Shown: positions 22,395 to 33,610 of the stretch, piece after piece
How positions within the stretch are numbered: position 1 is the stretch's first letter
How the letters are laid out: the number at the start of each line of letters is the position of its first letter
Source of the DNA: Ypsolopha sequella
Taxonomy: Eukaryota > Arthropoda > Insecta > Lepidoptera > Ypsolophidae
Assembly (NCBI GenBank): GCA_934047225.1
Contig: OW203986.1
Location: 18,665,221 to 18,729,220, forward strand
Length of the DNA stretch: 64,000 bases
Direction of reading: 5' to 3'
Notes under the pieces: model-generated
Seen by the model: only the letters and a program-made list of their open reading frames with translations
Databases searched by the model: none
Told to the model about the DNA's origin: nothing
Program-made: the position numbers and the translations under genes

Positions 22395-22830
22395 GTTCAG
22401 TGCAGTGATTCCGTCCGCTGACGACAGACGCTCGCTCGCCTTACCCCTCGGCCATAGCTTCAGGCTTCGAGAGGCGCGCCAAGCGGTTCTTCTTGCGACG
22501 GCGCCGGCGGGGAGAACAAATGTATGAAGATGTATAGGGCCGGCCATGAGTCGTCGCTCGCTCGCCTTGTCCGGCTTCGAGTGACTTGCGCTCTTTCGAC
22601 GGCGGTGTGCGGGGAGGCGGGGAACCGCGCCAGTGATCGAGGGCAAAGGACGAACATAGTGACGAGCGCTTTGAGCGAGCGAGCGCGCTATACATCCGAT
22701 GCGGTGGAAGGCGCCGACGGGTGTCGTGGCAAGGCAAAGCCCGTCGCAGAAACCGCCTGGAAGCGCAGCAAGAAGCGCCGCCAGAAGCCTGAAGCTATGG
22801 CCGACCGGTTAGGAAAAAATTCAAAAAATG
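22395..22830. repeat. GC-rich inverted island
   Basis: A GC-rich block in AT-rich surroundings. On the minus strand at about 22441-22510 and on the plus strand at about 22750-22810 the same coding end appears: a Lys/Arg-rich stretch followed by KPEAMA, with GAAGCCTGAAGCTATGGCCG identical in both. CGCTCGCTCGCCTT is also repeated. It looks like two head-to-head copies of an unknown element's 3' coding end. I do not recognise the protein. Confidence 0.45.
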
Positions 22831-23795
22831 TAAGTAAATCACGTAAGTCGATCCGTTTTAAATAATTAATTATAACATTATTAATACTTACATATAAAAG
22901 TTATGAGTACCTGAAAGCGTGGGTGATTTCAGGGGCACAAACTTTTGTAATGAAGTTACGTCCAAAAAAGCAATTGACATTATTTGTTATTAAAGTACTA
23001 CGGTTCGGCATAAACACATAGGGTACAAAGCTGTTGAAGTATTTGTTCAAAGGCGACCGCGAACAGGGGCCCTTAATTCTGTCATTTTGTGAAATTCTTG
23101 GAAAATGAGAACTAAATAACAATCTTCTAAATAAAATTCTTGAATATTCAACCAAAAAAATTCAAGGAAATCTCTCTCTTTTATACGTTAGATACTGAAA
23201 CTGTATCTTGAATTTTTCTTAAAATTTCAATTTTTTTCAAGTATGTGGTAATTGAAAACAAAAGCAATATGAATAAAATAATATCGTAAGTAAGTTATGT
23301 AATAAGACTTTATTAACTGCTGCAATTAATTTCTGGCTGTACTTAAAAGTGATTTATTATTATGTATTATGTTTTGTTTATTTACGTTTGAGTTTTCTTG
23401 ATATTAGCTTATATTCTTTGTTAATAACCAAACTTGTATATCCAATTCTTACTTGTGTATGGTTATTTGCAAATTTTACACAAAATGACAGAAACATTCG
23501 TGGCTCTTACATTAAATTAAATTGTAAATATTATTGTTAAATGTTACGGATGTATTTTACCAATGAGAAGATGTTCTTTGTGTAGGATGCATTTACGCAT
23601 CAGTCAATTGTAAAGTGTATATATTTTTTTCATAAATAAATTATGATCCTTATTGGATTTTTATTCGTGTGTTTCATTCATCACTCTTTTAGAAACAACG
23701 TACGGTCAAATTTTTGTGAGGTATCCACCACGTTCTCATATGTCGTTACCTAAATACAAACGCACAATTATTGTTCTTCTTATTTTTAAATTACA

Positions 23796-24180
23796 GGTGG
23801 TAGAGTTGATACCGGGCTCGACTAACAGGTGGTAGAGCTGATGCCGGGCTCGACTTTGGAGGTACCACCATCTTACTTGGAAACCCCCTCGAAGTAATTC
23901 GGGGGAGAGTAAGAGGACACCTCACAGGCAAAAAACCGGGAGGCTCATCATGCCTGGGACCGATGGATGGCGGTATATCCGTCCCTAATAGCCGGGCCTT
24001 ATATGGAACAGACTGGTGACGGGCAGCGGCGTCACTGGTGCGAGGGTTCCAGCACCGCGCTCACCAACCCGCCTGCCCAGCGTGTGTGAGTATGGGCAAT
24101 TCTTCCAGGATGACCGCCGGGAGTGGCAAAGTCTGGAAAGGCTTATGTCCAGCAGTGGACATTTTTATGGACTGATGGAT
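23796..24180 (+). mobile_element. Dispersed RTE-type 3' repeat, forward copy
   Basis: It matches the reverse complement of 17124-17490: GAGGTACCACCATCTTACTTGG, CCCCCTCGAAGTAATTCGGG, TTATATGGAACAGACTGGTGA, GTCCAGCAGTGGAC. A 32-base unit with GGTGGTAGAG.TGAT.CCGGGC is duplicated at its start (23796-23855). No intact frame. Confidence 0.7.
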
Positions 24181-24685
24181 ATTTTTAAATTAAAGCTATT
24201 CAATAATAGTATTTGTGCAATTGTAACATAATTTGAGACATTGGTACACGAGTGCTTATTTACGAATAATTTTGCAATTAATTGTGTCCCAATGTCTGAT
24301 TAAGTTTAGTTGCACACAATACTTTATCTACGATCATCAAAAATATCGTTTTTATTTACTTATACTATTTTCACGAAAAATGAGAAGAAGAAATTCGTTC
24401 ACGAACATCGGGTGCGTCATTCCGGTGAAGCTGCCTTGAAGGCCAATCAGGATAAAGGGGGCGTGGCTTAAGAAATAAAGTCGGGAATTATTTCTCGTTT
24501 CTGTTGTTAATTGGATCTCTAGCGGTTTTAGAATAAATTGGGCCAAACCAGCGCAGAATCGCGATGTTATAATGTAATAAGGTAACACCGGGTGACAAGG
24601 CCCACAGTTTTGCAAGGCCCAACCGCAGAAAACCAATTAAAATACATTTTATGTGCGCCAGCTTCATAGTACAAATGAAAAAGAC

Positions 24686-24713
24686 CATAGCCTCCTAATT
24701 AAAGGAGGCTATG
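24686..24713. repeat. Perfect 11-bp stem hairpin
   Basis: CATAGCCTCCT, six-base loop AATTAA, then AGGAGGCTATG. No T-run or gene context suggests a function. Confidence 0.5.
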
Positions 24714-25365
24714 AACAGACCAATAGGAAGGCAGGAACGCAATACTGGGCAGCGTGTGGTCGCCATCTTGCCAGTGACACCCGGTTGTTCGCTGACCTTC
24801 GTCACGGCCACTATTGTAATATTACTAATTTTTGCTCCCACAAAACGTAAATTTTTACTTGTTAATACTGCGACTTGTAAGTAGATTTTTGTTTAGTGTG
24901 TTTATTTGATCATTATTCTTTTGATACTTACATAGACATGTGCAATTTTATTTATATTTCGAAAATTATCAATTTGTGTTTTAAGGCCCACGTCGTTTAG
25001 GAAGGCCCAACAAAGTTGTTGCTTGGGCCTTCCAATCCTACTGCAGTCTTATAAGGCCCCTTAGTGTTTAATGAAATGAGTGATACATAAGTCCTTGATA
25101 ATGTAAGTTCTTAATAAAATGATACTTATTTTTTATTATGAACATTTATCTTTTTTAAACTTTTACCTCAAATAAACTAATAACTACATTTCAGTCTACA
25201 AGAATTATTATTCGTAGATTTCAGTACTGAATTTTACAGTGCCTTGTAACCCTTAATAGTCGCCTTCTAAACAACATTTACACATAATATGGCCTAATGT
25301 ATGAAAATTATAAATCAAAAAACCTTGACAATAATTCTAACATGAATAACAATATTTTTAAGAGC

Positions 25366-25400
25366 CTGATGAAGGTCACTTCTAAGTTGACCGAAACGTC
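25366..25400 (+). ncRNA. Hammerhead-ribozyme-like core
   Basis: CTGATGA (25366-25372), a five-pair stem (GGTCA/TGACC, 25374-25378 with 25388-25392), then GAAAC and GTC (25393-25400). This order matches the conserved hammerhead core with a very short stem III, as described for Penelope-like elements. The flanks do not form a convincing stem I, so this is probably a decayed or partial copy. Confidence 0.45.
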
Positions 25401-25489
25401 GAGTTTTTCTCGCATAAATAATAGTGAGTCTTAGCTGTGTTATCTATTTCGTTGTGATGGACACTCACCTTAATTTTAGGGTTCTGTAA

Positions 25490-25618
25490 ATAAAAATTTT
25501 AAAGTTTTAAATTTGTAATTTATAGAAACCAATAGAAATTTTGCGGTAACGTTTACACAAGACATATGTTATAAGGTTTTGTTGAATAACTATTAAGTGA
25601 ATTTTGAATATAAGTGTT
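25490..25618. repeat. Partial copy of the TTAA-type MITE family
   Basis: The segment AGAAACCAATAGAAATTTTGCG and GGTTTTGTTGAATAACTATT, continuing TGAATTTTGAATATAAGTGTTCT, matches one arm of the element at 30741-31085. Its end passes straight into a perfect hairpin. Confidence 0.6.
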
Positions 25619-25655
25619 CTCCCATACTGCAATTTGCCTTATTGCAGTATGGGAG
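25619..25655. repeat. Perfect 15-bp stem hairpin
   Basis: CTCCCATACTGCAAT, a seven-base loop, then ATTGCAGTATGGGAG. It abuts the MITE fragment at 25490-25618 and may mark the end of an inserted element. Confidence 0.7.
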
Positions 25656-25834
25656 TAGATAAATGTGATCTATGGGATTTCGCGAAAATAGTTCGAGTTT
25701 CAAGTGAAAAGTGTTATTTTATTATATACCATTATTATGCTTCAGAAAATCCAACAGTGGCATACGTTACATAATATTAAATGTTATATTTGAAATAGCG
25801 TATATAAATATAATAAATGAAACTATATTGTAAA

Positions 25835-26102
25835 CAAGGGCGGATCCAGGATAGGTTGATTTTTGGGGGGCATTCTGACAAAGTTTACCACAAAGTTAAA
25901 AAACGTAAGTTTTTAGGAGCCCAAAATCTGAAGGCGCTGTTGGCAAACCTTTCTATACCATATATTTCTATAACATAGGTATGTTGTGTAAAAGTGCACC
26001 CGAATCGAATCAAATGAGTCAGATGTACGGAATTTAATTTCTGGGTGCTTTGGGAGTGTGGCGGGGGGGGGGGGGGGGAATGCCCCCCCTGCATCCGCCA
26101 AA
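25835..26102. mobile_element. MITE with GGCGGATCCAG ends, copy 1
   Basis: Left end CAAGGGCGGATCCAGG and right end CCTGCATCCGCCAAA are inverted copies; inner G- and C-runs (GGGGGGCATTC and GAATGCCCCCCC) extend the pairing. A piece of the same left end (CAAGGGCGGATCCAG) is at 33137. The ends recall hAT MITEs but no clear 8-bp duplication is seen. A 17-base G-run lies at about 26063. Confidence 0.65.
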
Positions 26103-26121
26103 TACCGTAAAGTAAATAAAA

Positions 26122-26345
26122 AGCGGCGGTAGCGCAGGGGCAGAACGCTGACTTTCAATCTTGAGATCTAGGTTTATGTGCGTAGTATTTGTTCTTACTT
26201 ACCACTTGCTGAACGGTGAAGGAAAACATCGTAAGGAAACCTGTATGTCTTAAAAAGCGTGTATCACCGCCCATCACGTTGGGACGTAATAATCGTCGGC
26301 GAAACGCGGGTGTACCTCTGACACCCCCTCGGGGTTCATGTCGTG
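26122..26345 (+). mobile_element. tRNA-derived SINE, copy 1
   Basis: The A-box region GGCGGTAGCGCAGGGGCAGAA is followed by ACGCTGACTTTCAATCTTGA, then the body TTACCACTTGCTGAACGGTG and AGGAAACCTG.ATGTCT, and ends CACCCCCTCGGGGTTCATGT / CGTGACGA. The same body and tail occur at 63650-64000. The B box is not well preserved. Confidence 0.75.
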
Positions 26346-26399
26346 ACGATATATATATGAGTGTGGTATGAGTATTAATCAATATATAAATATAAAAAG

Positions 26400-27887
26400 T
26401 CTAATAATTTGTTACTATTTTGACTGTATTTGAGAAGAGACAATTGGGATTAGGCATGGACAATAACCCTTGTCACTATAACGGACTATTACCTTGAAGA
26501 TATCTAATTTCCTATTTATCTTTATTTACCAACCAAATATTAGTGGTATCAAATAAACATTCGCTCGCAAAGTATCTTGGGAAATGGAAAGCGGCGAATG
26601 GTCTGCAACACACTGATAATGTAAACACAAAATTGGGTGCGGAGGTCCACCGCCCGCCCGCTCTATTCCCAATGTGCTCTCTCGACCATAAGCTACAGAA
26701 TGACATGGAGTCAAGTTAAAATGTTAAAATACGTAAGTCCATAAAAAGCTCTTAATGTACATAACACATGTTTTTTACCTAGGCAATTTTAACTGATTAC
26801 TCAGATATTTGAAATTAAGTAGTCTCCTAATTCAAATCTGTAAAAATTTAACAATGGAAGTTTTGACTCACGATAGTACCAGAATAGGACCCGCAAACCT
26901 TATTTTTAAGCACCATTTACGCTCTGTCGAACGTAGTTGTTACTTATAGACGTAATTTTTCAAGAGAAAATTATTTTTTACTTATGTATAAAATGCTCCT
27001 GGTTGCACGCAGCCAATCCTGTTTATTTTGATGTAGTTTTTTTTCTACATATCTCCAAATTCGTCACATCTTGTTATTCGATACATAGGATTACCGACGG
27101 TACGCTCGTAGTCTAATAAGCAGGGTTTACATTTTGGCTAGTTAGAAGTAGGGTAACTGCGTACAGCTGTTTATTTATTTATTTATTACATTTTGGGAAA
27201 ACTAACGGCACTCACTTGTAACAACATAGTACATTACATTAGTTTAAAAAAGGCCAATTAAAAGTTTCTACTGTTAGTGACAGGTTAAACATATTTAAAA
27301 AAGTAAAAAAAAAGTAAATAAGTAATCATAAATATTTACATAACACTAATACTCAACTTAATTATGTGATGATTACATACACACCAGTGTTTATTACATA
27401 TTAAAAATGTTGAACTAAGAATCGTTTATCCAACTACCTTACCACATATGCGTTATCCACTCTACTCTCCCACTCCCAGCTTATTCATCACTGGTACTTC
27501 ACCAGAGTTACTCTACCCGTGTAAACTAATGTTGCGAACTACATATTGTCGACTCTACCAGATACTCTGTGCTAGTGCTGCAGCACATTACCTCCGCATC
27601 ATTAGCGCATCGACACGCGCGCTGGAAACTGCTACAACGTGGTGCTCTCTGGATACCGTGTATACCCACTTATTTGCTTTACCATCTTCCACCTAGGAAA
27701 TAGAGAAACAATAACGTGGCTACAGGTTTTATACCTGAAAAGTGAGTTTTGAAAGTTAGCACACAGAAGAGTTTGATACCTCGGATGCAAACTTTCGTTT
27801 TTTTAACCTGCAAAGAGTTCAGGGACAACATTAGAGACAGCATTAAAAAAATTGTGAAGTTATTAGAATTTTTCGTGATCCCTTTTT
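26400..27887. other. Gene-free stretch
   Basis: No gene is supported. A (TTTA)n run at about 27168-27187 followed by TTACATTTTGGGAAAAC could be the tail of a reverse-oriented LINE or SINE. Small frames near 26512-26714 and 27448-27696 have no recognisable motif. Confidence 0.45.
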
Positions 27888-28301
27888 TAGGGTTCCGTAA
27901 TACCTAAAAGGTACAAAAGGAACCTTTATGGTAAGACGTTGTTGTCCGTCCGTATGTCACAGCCTCATAACTTTAGCACCGTCTTTCGGTGTAAAATAAA
28001 TAATAAAGAATATTTATCAAATTGTAGGTATTAAAGAGCTGATTGTAAAAATATACAGTTTGGCTATGTTAACTTGCATCTATTTTGAGAAATCCTTGAA
28101 AAACTACAAAAAATGTATGTCCTCCCTTATCTCCAAAACTAGCGAGCCGAAAAATAAAAACTAAATCATGGTAATATGTGCTTACATATGATACATGATT
28201 ACAGGATGCATTAGATTACAGGAGACATACCTATATAGTGGTTGAGAAATTCACGAAAACAAAATGATAAAATTAATTTTTTCATCCGCGATACGGAACC
28301 C
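27888..28301. mobile_element. AGGGTTCCGTA-family MITE
   Basis: The left end TAGGGTTCCGTAATACC continues with CAAAAGGAACC and GTTGTCCGTCCGTATGTCAC; the right end ATACGGAACCC is the inverted terminus. This family is very common in Lepidoptera and is thought to be Tc1/mariner-related. A reverse piece of it surrounds the element at 32033-32861. Confidence 0.7.
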
Positions 28302-30680
28302 AAGGTACACGCGTTTGTTTTTAGTATGTGTTAATTTTTTGTATTAAGCTTACCAAGAGTACATTTTTTTCTAACTTTATGAAAGTTTTAGACTCATAAA
28401 TAACTTAAAATGAATCGAGTAAGTAATGGCCAAAATTTCTTCAATATTTTCTGACGTTTCAATTCTCTCATGGGATAAAACTGACTTGTAATTGAGCCGA
28501 TTAAAATCGAAATTTGTAAACAGTTTTCATGTCTTAAGTTTCACTAAGGACTTAACTTTTTCTGTGGAGCAATTCTGATGCAATTTTAAAACCGTGTTTT
28601 CACTCATGCGTCTGTGTTTCAGAAGCATTTATTTTTACCTGATGCACCTAATTGAACGCAAATCACGCATAAAGGCAGCAAAATTCCATAGAACTTAGAC
28701 AAGAAAAGAGAAGAAGAATAGAAAAGATTCCATAGAACTTGGCATCAAATTTGATCTCAATTCTTTTTGCGGCGAAACCGACAATCCTGCTATGCCTTTG
28801 TACTAAACTCGACCCCTTTTTCATATTTATGTTGTTGGTGGAATAATATTATATGTGTACAACCAACTCCTTACTCCTTTCTTTCTAATTTAGAATTGCG
28901 TCGCAAATCTGAACACCGAATAAAGACGCATTGAAAGCTGCAAAAGGCCCCATTTCCCCTATTTCAGCTGTAATACCGATAAGTCGCGTCCATCGGCCAC
29001 GGTCAAGTATATTTATGGCCAACGGAGATTTATTTACATTTATACCCATTGCCCTATCTAAATGACGTGCTTTATCGCTGCTTGTCCAGTTAATGTGGTT
29101 TTTATTGGGGAGCATGATGCGTTGGTTATTCTGTGACGTTTTCTGCGTACATGATTCTTTATTTCACTTGCAGATACGAAATAATAATAAATTATCGCTT
29201 GTATGGAATACATAGTAGTAGTTAATACTTTATATTAACTAGGTACTATTATTTCATACAAGCCAACTTTAATAGTAGTATATGTTACAAGGACGAAAAG
29301 GAATAATTTATTGCTCTTACGCCCGTGTATCATACTACGTTTTTCAATGCATAGTGTGAGGAAATAAAACAAGTATAATCTTGTGAACTTTAAATTATGA
29401 TTGGCTCAAAAGAACTGTATCCAGAGCCGTTAAACAGTGGAAAAAAAAGTATAACATTTATGGTACACAGGAAAGGCTGCAGGTTAGCCAACCATTGTAA
29501 ATAAATAAAAAAAAATAATAATATTAAAGCCCTAAGGCAAAATAATCGACTTTCTGTTCGGTTTTGATGCATAAAAAGTGGGCCTTTACGAACACTTGCA
29601 TTGAAAAGTCCATTATGAAGAGGAATACTGATATTGTATACACTTTGGTACCGATTTAAGGCTAGACAGTAACTTTTTACCGCAATTTGGAATCCTAGCT
29701 CAAATAATATATCCTAAATACCAACTACTGCAATTTTCAAATATTTATGAACGGTTGATATGTTTTCAAACTCAAGAAAATTCATTTGATAATGGGACGC
29801 TTTGGAGCTTAAAATTTTGGACATTTAAAATACAAGATTTCTGGGTACTTAGTTGTATTTTTAACGTGTAGATTACCAGAGATTTTATGACGGATAGGAA
29901 GTATAGGTTGATTGATGATTGATTAATTATAAATTATTAATTAATTACAGTTGATTCGACGGCGTCATTGAAGAGGTCGAAATATTAAAAAAAAAAAAAA
30001 AAGTTTGATTTTGTTATTAATATCTAATGTTTACAACTAAGTTTAAATAAAAGTATAGGTTGGGTGATATATAAAGTTATTGGAACGAAGTTCCTAGTCG
30101 CAATACTATAGACGCAGATGAGGGCTACACCTAAAAAAGTGTAACATTTCAACCGTAACGTTTTCATACACTTCGTTATCGCTAACGCTTCTAACCGCGT
30201 TTCATAGGACGCGACAGTGGTCAAATTGACATTTGATGCAATTAGTTTTAAAGATATGAAAAATAATAATCATTGAGCTCTTGAATAGCTGGTTGCGGCT
30301 TGCGCGTCAGTATCAGTAGTTTATGTTCCAACCAGGTGTCCCACGACATTTCTTGACTTTTTTTTTATTTCAATTCGATTTTATAGAGTACAAAATTTTA
30401 AAAAATATAAGTGGTAAGGATTTAATTCCGTAATGAACTATTGTTTTGTTCATGGAAAGAAGGTGGGTACTTACCTATACACTTAATCGTTTTGGGTTGA
30501 AACTACGAGTACACACGAAGTTTTAGGCCCTACTTGGGCAGTTAACCCTTCGCTCTTATTGCCTAAAAGCAAAACTTACCTAAACGTAAACGACCTCACA
30601 GCTTAAAACTATCACCTTGTAAGAACTTTTTGATCTTAACTCCCCTCACTAATATTGCAATTTTGCTCAGTAACTCTGTA
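28302..30680. other. Gene-free AT-rich stretch
   Basis: Apart from the hairpin at 29198-29272 nothing is supported. A minus-strand frame at 28885-29115 (LDRGRWTRLIGITAEIGEMG) has a protein-like composition but no recognised motif or splice context. A 17-base A-run is at about 29986. Confidence 0.45.
29198..29272. repeat. Imperfect hairpin
   Basis: GCTTGTATGGAATACATAGT at the left pairs with ACTATTATTTCATACAAGCC at the right over about 30 bp, with a short AT loop. Small MITE or chance palindrome. Confidence 0.5.
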
Positions 30681-30682
30681 AA

Positions 30683-31345
30683 CATTTAACAAATCACGAT
30701 GAAAGGTATTTAACGGAATTGTTTGACCTAAACAACTTAAGAGCGGTTTCGCAGCTGAATTGTGAAAAACCCGCCTTTTTCTAATTAATCGAAACAGAAC
30801 ACTCAAATTCAAAATTCACTCAATAGTTATTCAACAAAACCTTATTACCTATATATTGTGTATGCTGCCAGCGCAAAGTTTCAATTAATTTCTGTAAATC
30901 AGAATTTTAAAATATATTAATTTAAAAAATTTTGAAATTCTTGTTTACAGAAACTAATGGAAACTTTGCGATGGCAGCGTACACAATACATAGATAATAA
31001 GGTTTTTTTGAATAACTTTTGAGTGAATTTTGAATTCGAGTGTTCTGTTTCGATTAATTAGAAAAAGGCGGGTTTTTCACCGCTCTTAAATGTGGATGAG
31101 GGTTGTTATACTGAAAAATCAGTCGCTTCAGGTAGAGGTGATTCACAAGAATTAAAAGCAAAATTCGGTCACATGTTAAAATATATTCATCACAAAAGCC
31201 AAACCTTTGAATTCCGACTCAATAGTAGTAATGCAAAATACGCATTTTTCCCTTCTATTAAAGGAATGTTCAAAGAACTCGACATTCCTATTAGCGAGCG
31301 TAATCAAGTTTCCTTCGTAAAGACGGAACTCCGAAGGGAAGGTGA
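30683..31345 (+). pseudogene. Unknown open frame interrupted by a TTAA-flanked MITE
   Basis: Plus-strand frame before the MITE (HDERYLTELFDLNNL) and after it (NVDEGCYTEKSVASGRGDSQ, LKAKFGHMLKYIHHKSQTFEF, KGMFKELDIPISERNQVSF, KTELRREGD) is the same once the insertion and one TTAA are ignored. The second part ends at a good donor-like GAT|GTAAGT. It may be a broken exon of a host gene or of a transposon; I do not recognise the protein. Confidence 0.35.
30741..31085. mobile_element. TTAA-flanked MITE (piggyBac-like target)
   Basis: Both sides carry TTAA (30737-30740 and 31086-31089) and the ends GAGCGGT and CCGCTC are inverted. The arms are about 150 bp, including CCCGCCTTTTTCTAATTAAT and its mirror. 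Related pieces are at 25490-25618 and 58938-59095. A TTAA duplication is typical of piggyBac-type transposition; the short GAGCGG terminus is not the usual CCC, so the superfamily is tentative. Confidence 0.75.
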
Positions 31346-31408
31346 TGTAAGTAGTAGGTACTGAAAAAGCTGTTGAGTACAGGCATGGGCGACCCTTTGT
31401 AAGATTAT

Positions 31409-31656
31409 CTTTATGTTCAAACATTGCGTCATGGAAATACATGGGCTGTTTCTAGAGAAACGTTATTGGGAACTGTTTTAGATAAATTATATTTTTGTGG
31501 CACGAAACCCAAAAGTCTAGGCGTAGTTTGAGATGTTTTTTGAAAGATGACGCCGTTTACTTTATGTTCAAACATTGCGTCATGAAAATACATACAGGTG
31601 CTGTTTCTAGAGGTACGTTATTTGGGAACTGTTTTAGGTAAATAATATTTTTGTGT
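31409..31656. repeat. Two-copy local duplication
   Basis: TTATGTTCAAACATTGCGTC, then GAAATACAT and GCTGTTTCTAGAG..ACGTTAT, continuing to TATATTTTTGTG, occurs at about 31409-31499 and again at about 31561-31656, with about 150 bases between starts. Confidence 0.8.
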
Positions 31657-31964
31657 TATCATGTTAAGGCGACACAAACAAATCGCTAAAATGGTAGCGC
31701 CTGACAAACATTTTCTGGCTCCCACTGAGTACTGGACCTTAATTTCTAATCTTAACCACTATATTTTTCCTGTAATCTTTACTCAATCACCTTTTCTCAT
31801 TTCGGAGATAATGACAACTTTTAAAAAATGCAGTTGTTTCGAGGTTTATTGCACTGGGGTCCCCTTGGGATTAATTTTTTAAAATTTGTTATTTGCCGTT
31901 ATAGAGTCCAAGTATTGAGCGATAATTTCAACTGGCTACCTATAACAGTTGAAGCTGTAGACCC

Positions 31965-32032
31965 CTGTGACAGACAGATGGATGGACGGACGGACAGACA
32001 GCTGTGGCTTACTAATAGGGTCCCGTTCAGGG
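31965..32032 (-). mobile_element. Reverse fragment of the AGGGTTCCGTA family
   Basis: GATGGACGGACGGACAGACAG and ACTAATAGGGTCCCGTT are the complement of the family's usual left part. The sequence resumes after the next element with GGCACCCTTCGGGTAC (about 32870-32885), so that element is nested inside it. Confidence 0.65.
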
Positions 32033-32861
32033 GTTGTTCCTCGTGGCCAAACAATTTTGCCAAACCAGTTTGGCCACGAGTAAACTTATTTCCTCTTAGC
32101 CGAACTCTACTTCTGAATCATCGTTTAATTGTAGTTCTATGATGGAACTAATGCGTTTTTTTTTGTTGATATGGCTACGGTCGCTTTTCCGAGCGCCATT
32201 TTGCCACAGATCATTTTAAGATTCTGTCAGACGAAGTAAAGCTTTAGTATTAAAGATGATGTATTATATTTTGTGACAGATGATAATGTTTTTTGTCATA
32301 GATTAATTGACAGATGAATCTTTTAAAAGATTTTTTAACATATGTCAAAATTGATAGACGATATATTTTTCATACATTTTTTGACAAAAATTTTATCATC
32401 TGTCAAAAATCCATGAAACATTTATGGAAAAAATAAATCATCTATCACTTTTGACATTTGTCAAAAATGAATGAAGATCTTATCATCTGTCAATTTTGAC
32501 ATCGGTCAGAAAATCTAGATGAAAATAAATCACATGTCAACTTTGACATCTAATTAAAATTAAAAATTAAAATTAAAATCGTTTATTTCAGAATTGGCTT
32601 CCATAAAAATAAAAATAAAAAACACTACATCATATTAGACAAAAAAAAAATATTACTTTGACGACTGTCACAAAATTTTACTAAAGAAATAAATCAACTG
32701 TCAATTTGACATCTGTCACCAAATCTGTATAATTTGATGAGAGCGAAAAAAATATCAAAACGAAACTATGACTATGACTCAGAAGCGAGTTTGGCTACGA
32801 GGAAATAAGTTTCCTTGTGGCCAAACTGGTTTGGCAAAATTGTCTGGTCACGAGGAACAAC
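32033..32861. mobile_element. TIR element with TGTCA/TGACA array, 829 bp
   Basis: Ends GTTGTTCCTCGTGGCCAAAC and its inverted copy pair over about 70 bp (TTTTGCCAAACCAGTTTGGCC in both). The interior at about 32225-32730 is built from repeated pairs of TGACA and TGTCA (TGACATTTGTCA, TGACATCTGTCA, and so on) at irregular spacing of tens of bases. There is no coding frame. The flanks belong to another repeat, so it is a nested insertion; the target duplication is unclear (AGGG occurs on both sides). Confidence 0.75.
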
Positions 32862-33136
32862 GAGGGTTTGGCACCCTTCGGGTACAAAATACGTACTACA
32901 AGGTTTCAGCAAAACTATTGGCGTACTTGGTCGAGGTTGAAAAGAAGATACCTACGTAATCTTTCATTATAAGCAAAGAGGTTTAAAACCCCTGACAAAA
33001 AAACGACTTTTTCTCCGGTTCGCATGAATTAGCTATTAAGGAATCTTATGAAAATGATCAATAACAAATCTTGCACAAACTTTAAAAGCGCTTTGCTATC
33101 CCTAAGGCATTATTGAACGAGCGAGCAAAAATCTCT

Positions 33137-33180
33137 CAAGGGCGGATCCAGCCTGCGAGCCAGGGGGGGTCACAGGCTCC
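33137..33180 (+). repeat. Fragment of the GGCGGATCCAG MITE
   Basis: CAAGGGCGGATCCAG, as at 25835, followed by a G-run. No matching right end is found nearby. Confidence 0.5.
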
Positions 33181-33394
33181 GAATTCGTCCAAATATATAA
33201 TACAATTTTGTGCAATTATAGGTAAATTTAGTGTGTCTATATAGAAAAAACTATCCGCCGTTGCCCAGTCTACTTGAACAATCCGGCATTTGTATGTATG
33301 TATGAATGTTTGTCCGACAATAACTCGAGTATCGTTGATCGGAATGATATGAGGTGAGAGGGGGTCGCGAGTTCACCGTTCATCGCGAACTACT

Positions 33395-33610
33395 AGTTAC
33401 AGACAGTTACGGCGAAATGTAAAAGTTTTAGCGTCCCTGTTACTCCAAATGCGAAAAAACCCTCAGTGCGAGAGGGACGGATTCGTGGAAAAGTAGCAAA
33501 AAGTCGGTTTTTTATTAATATAAAATGTACTAAAGTTGCTATCAAAATTTCGTTTAACCAGGTAACCTAGATATTATTAAAACCCATCTAATAAAATATG
33601 ATTGCAGTCC
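33395..33610 (+). repeat. Dispersed repeat, forward copy (reverse at about 49330-49540)
   Basis: TCCCTGTTACTCC, GAGAGGGACGGATTCGTGG and AAAAAGTCGGTTTT, then AAAACCCATCTAATAAA, matches the reverse complement of 49330-49540. Class unknown. Confidence 0.6.

Noticed and set aside
28885..29115. Minus-strand frame with LDRGRWTRLIGITAEIGEMG
   Set aside because: Possible exon, but I found no acceptor/donor pair that makes sense and no family.
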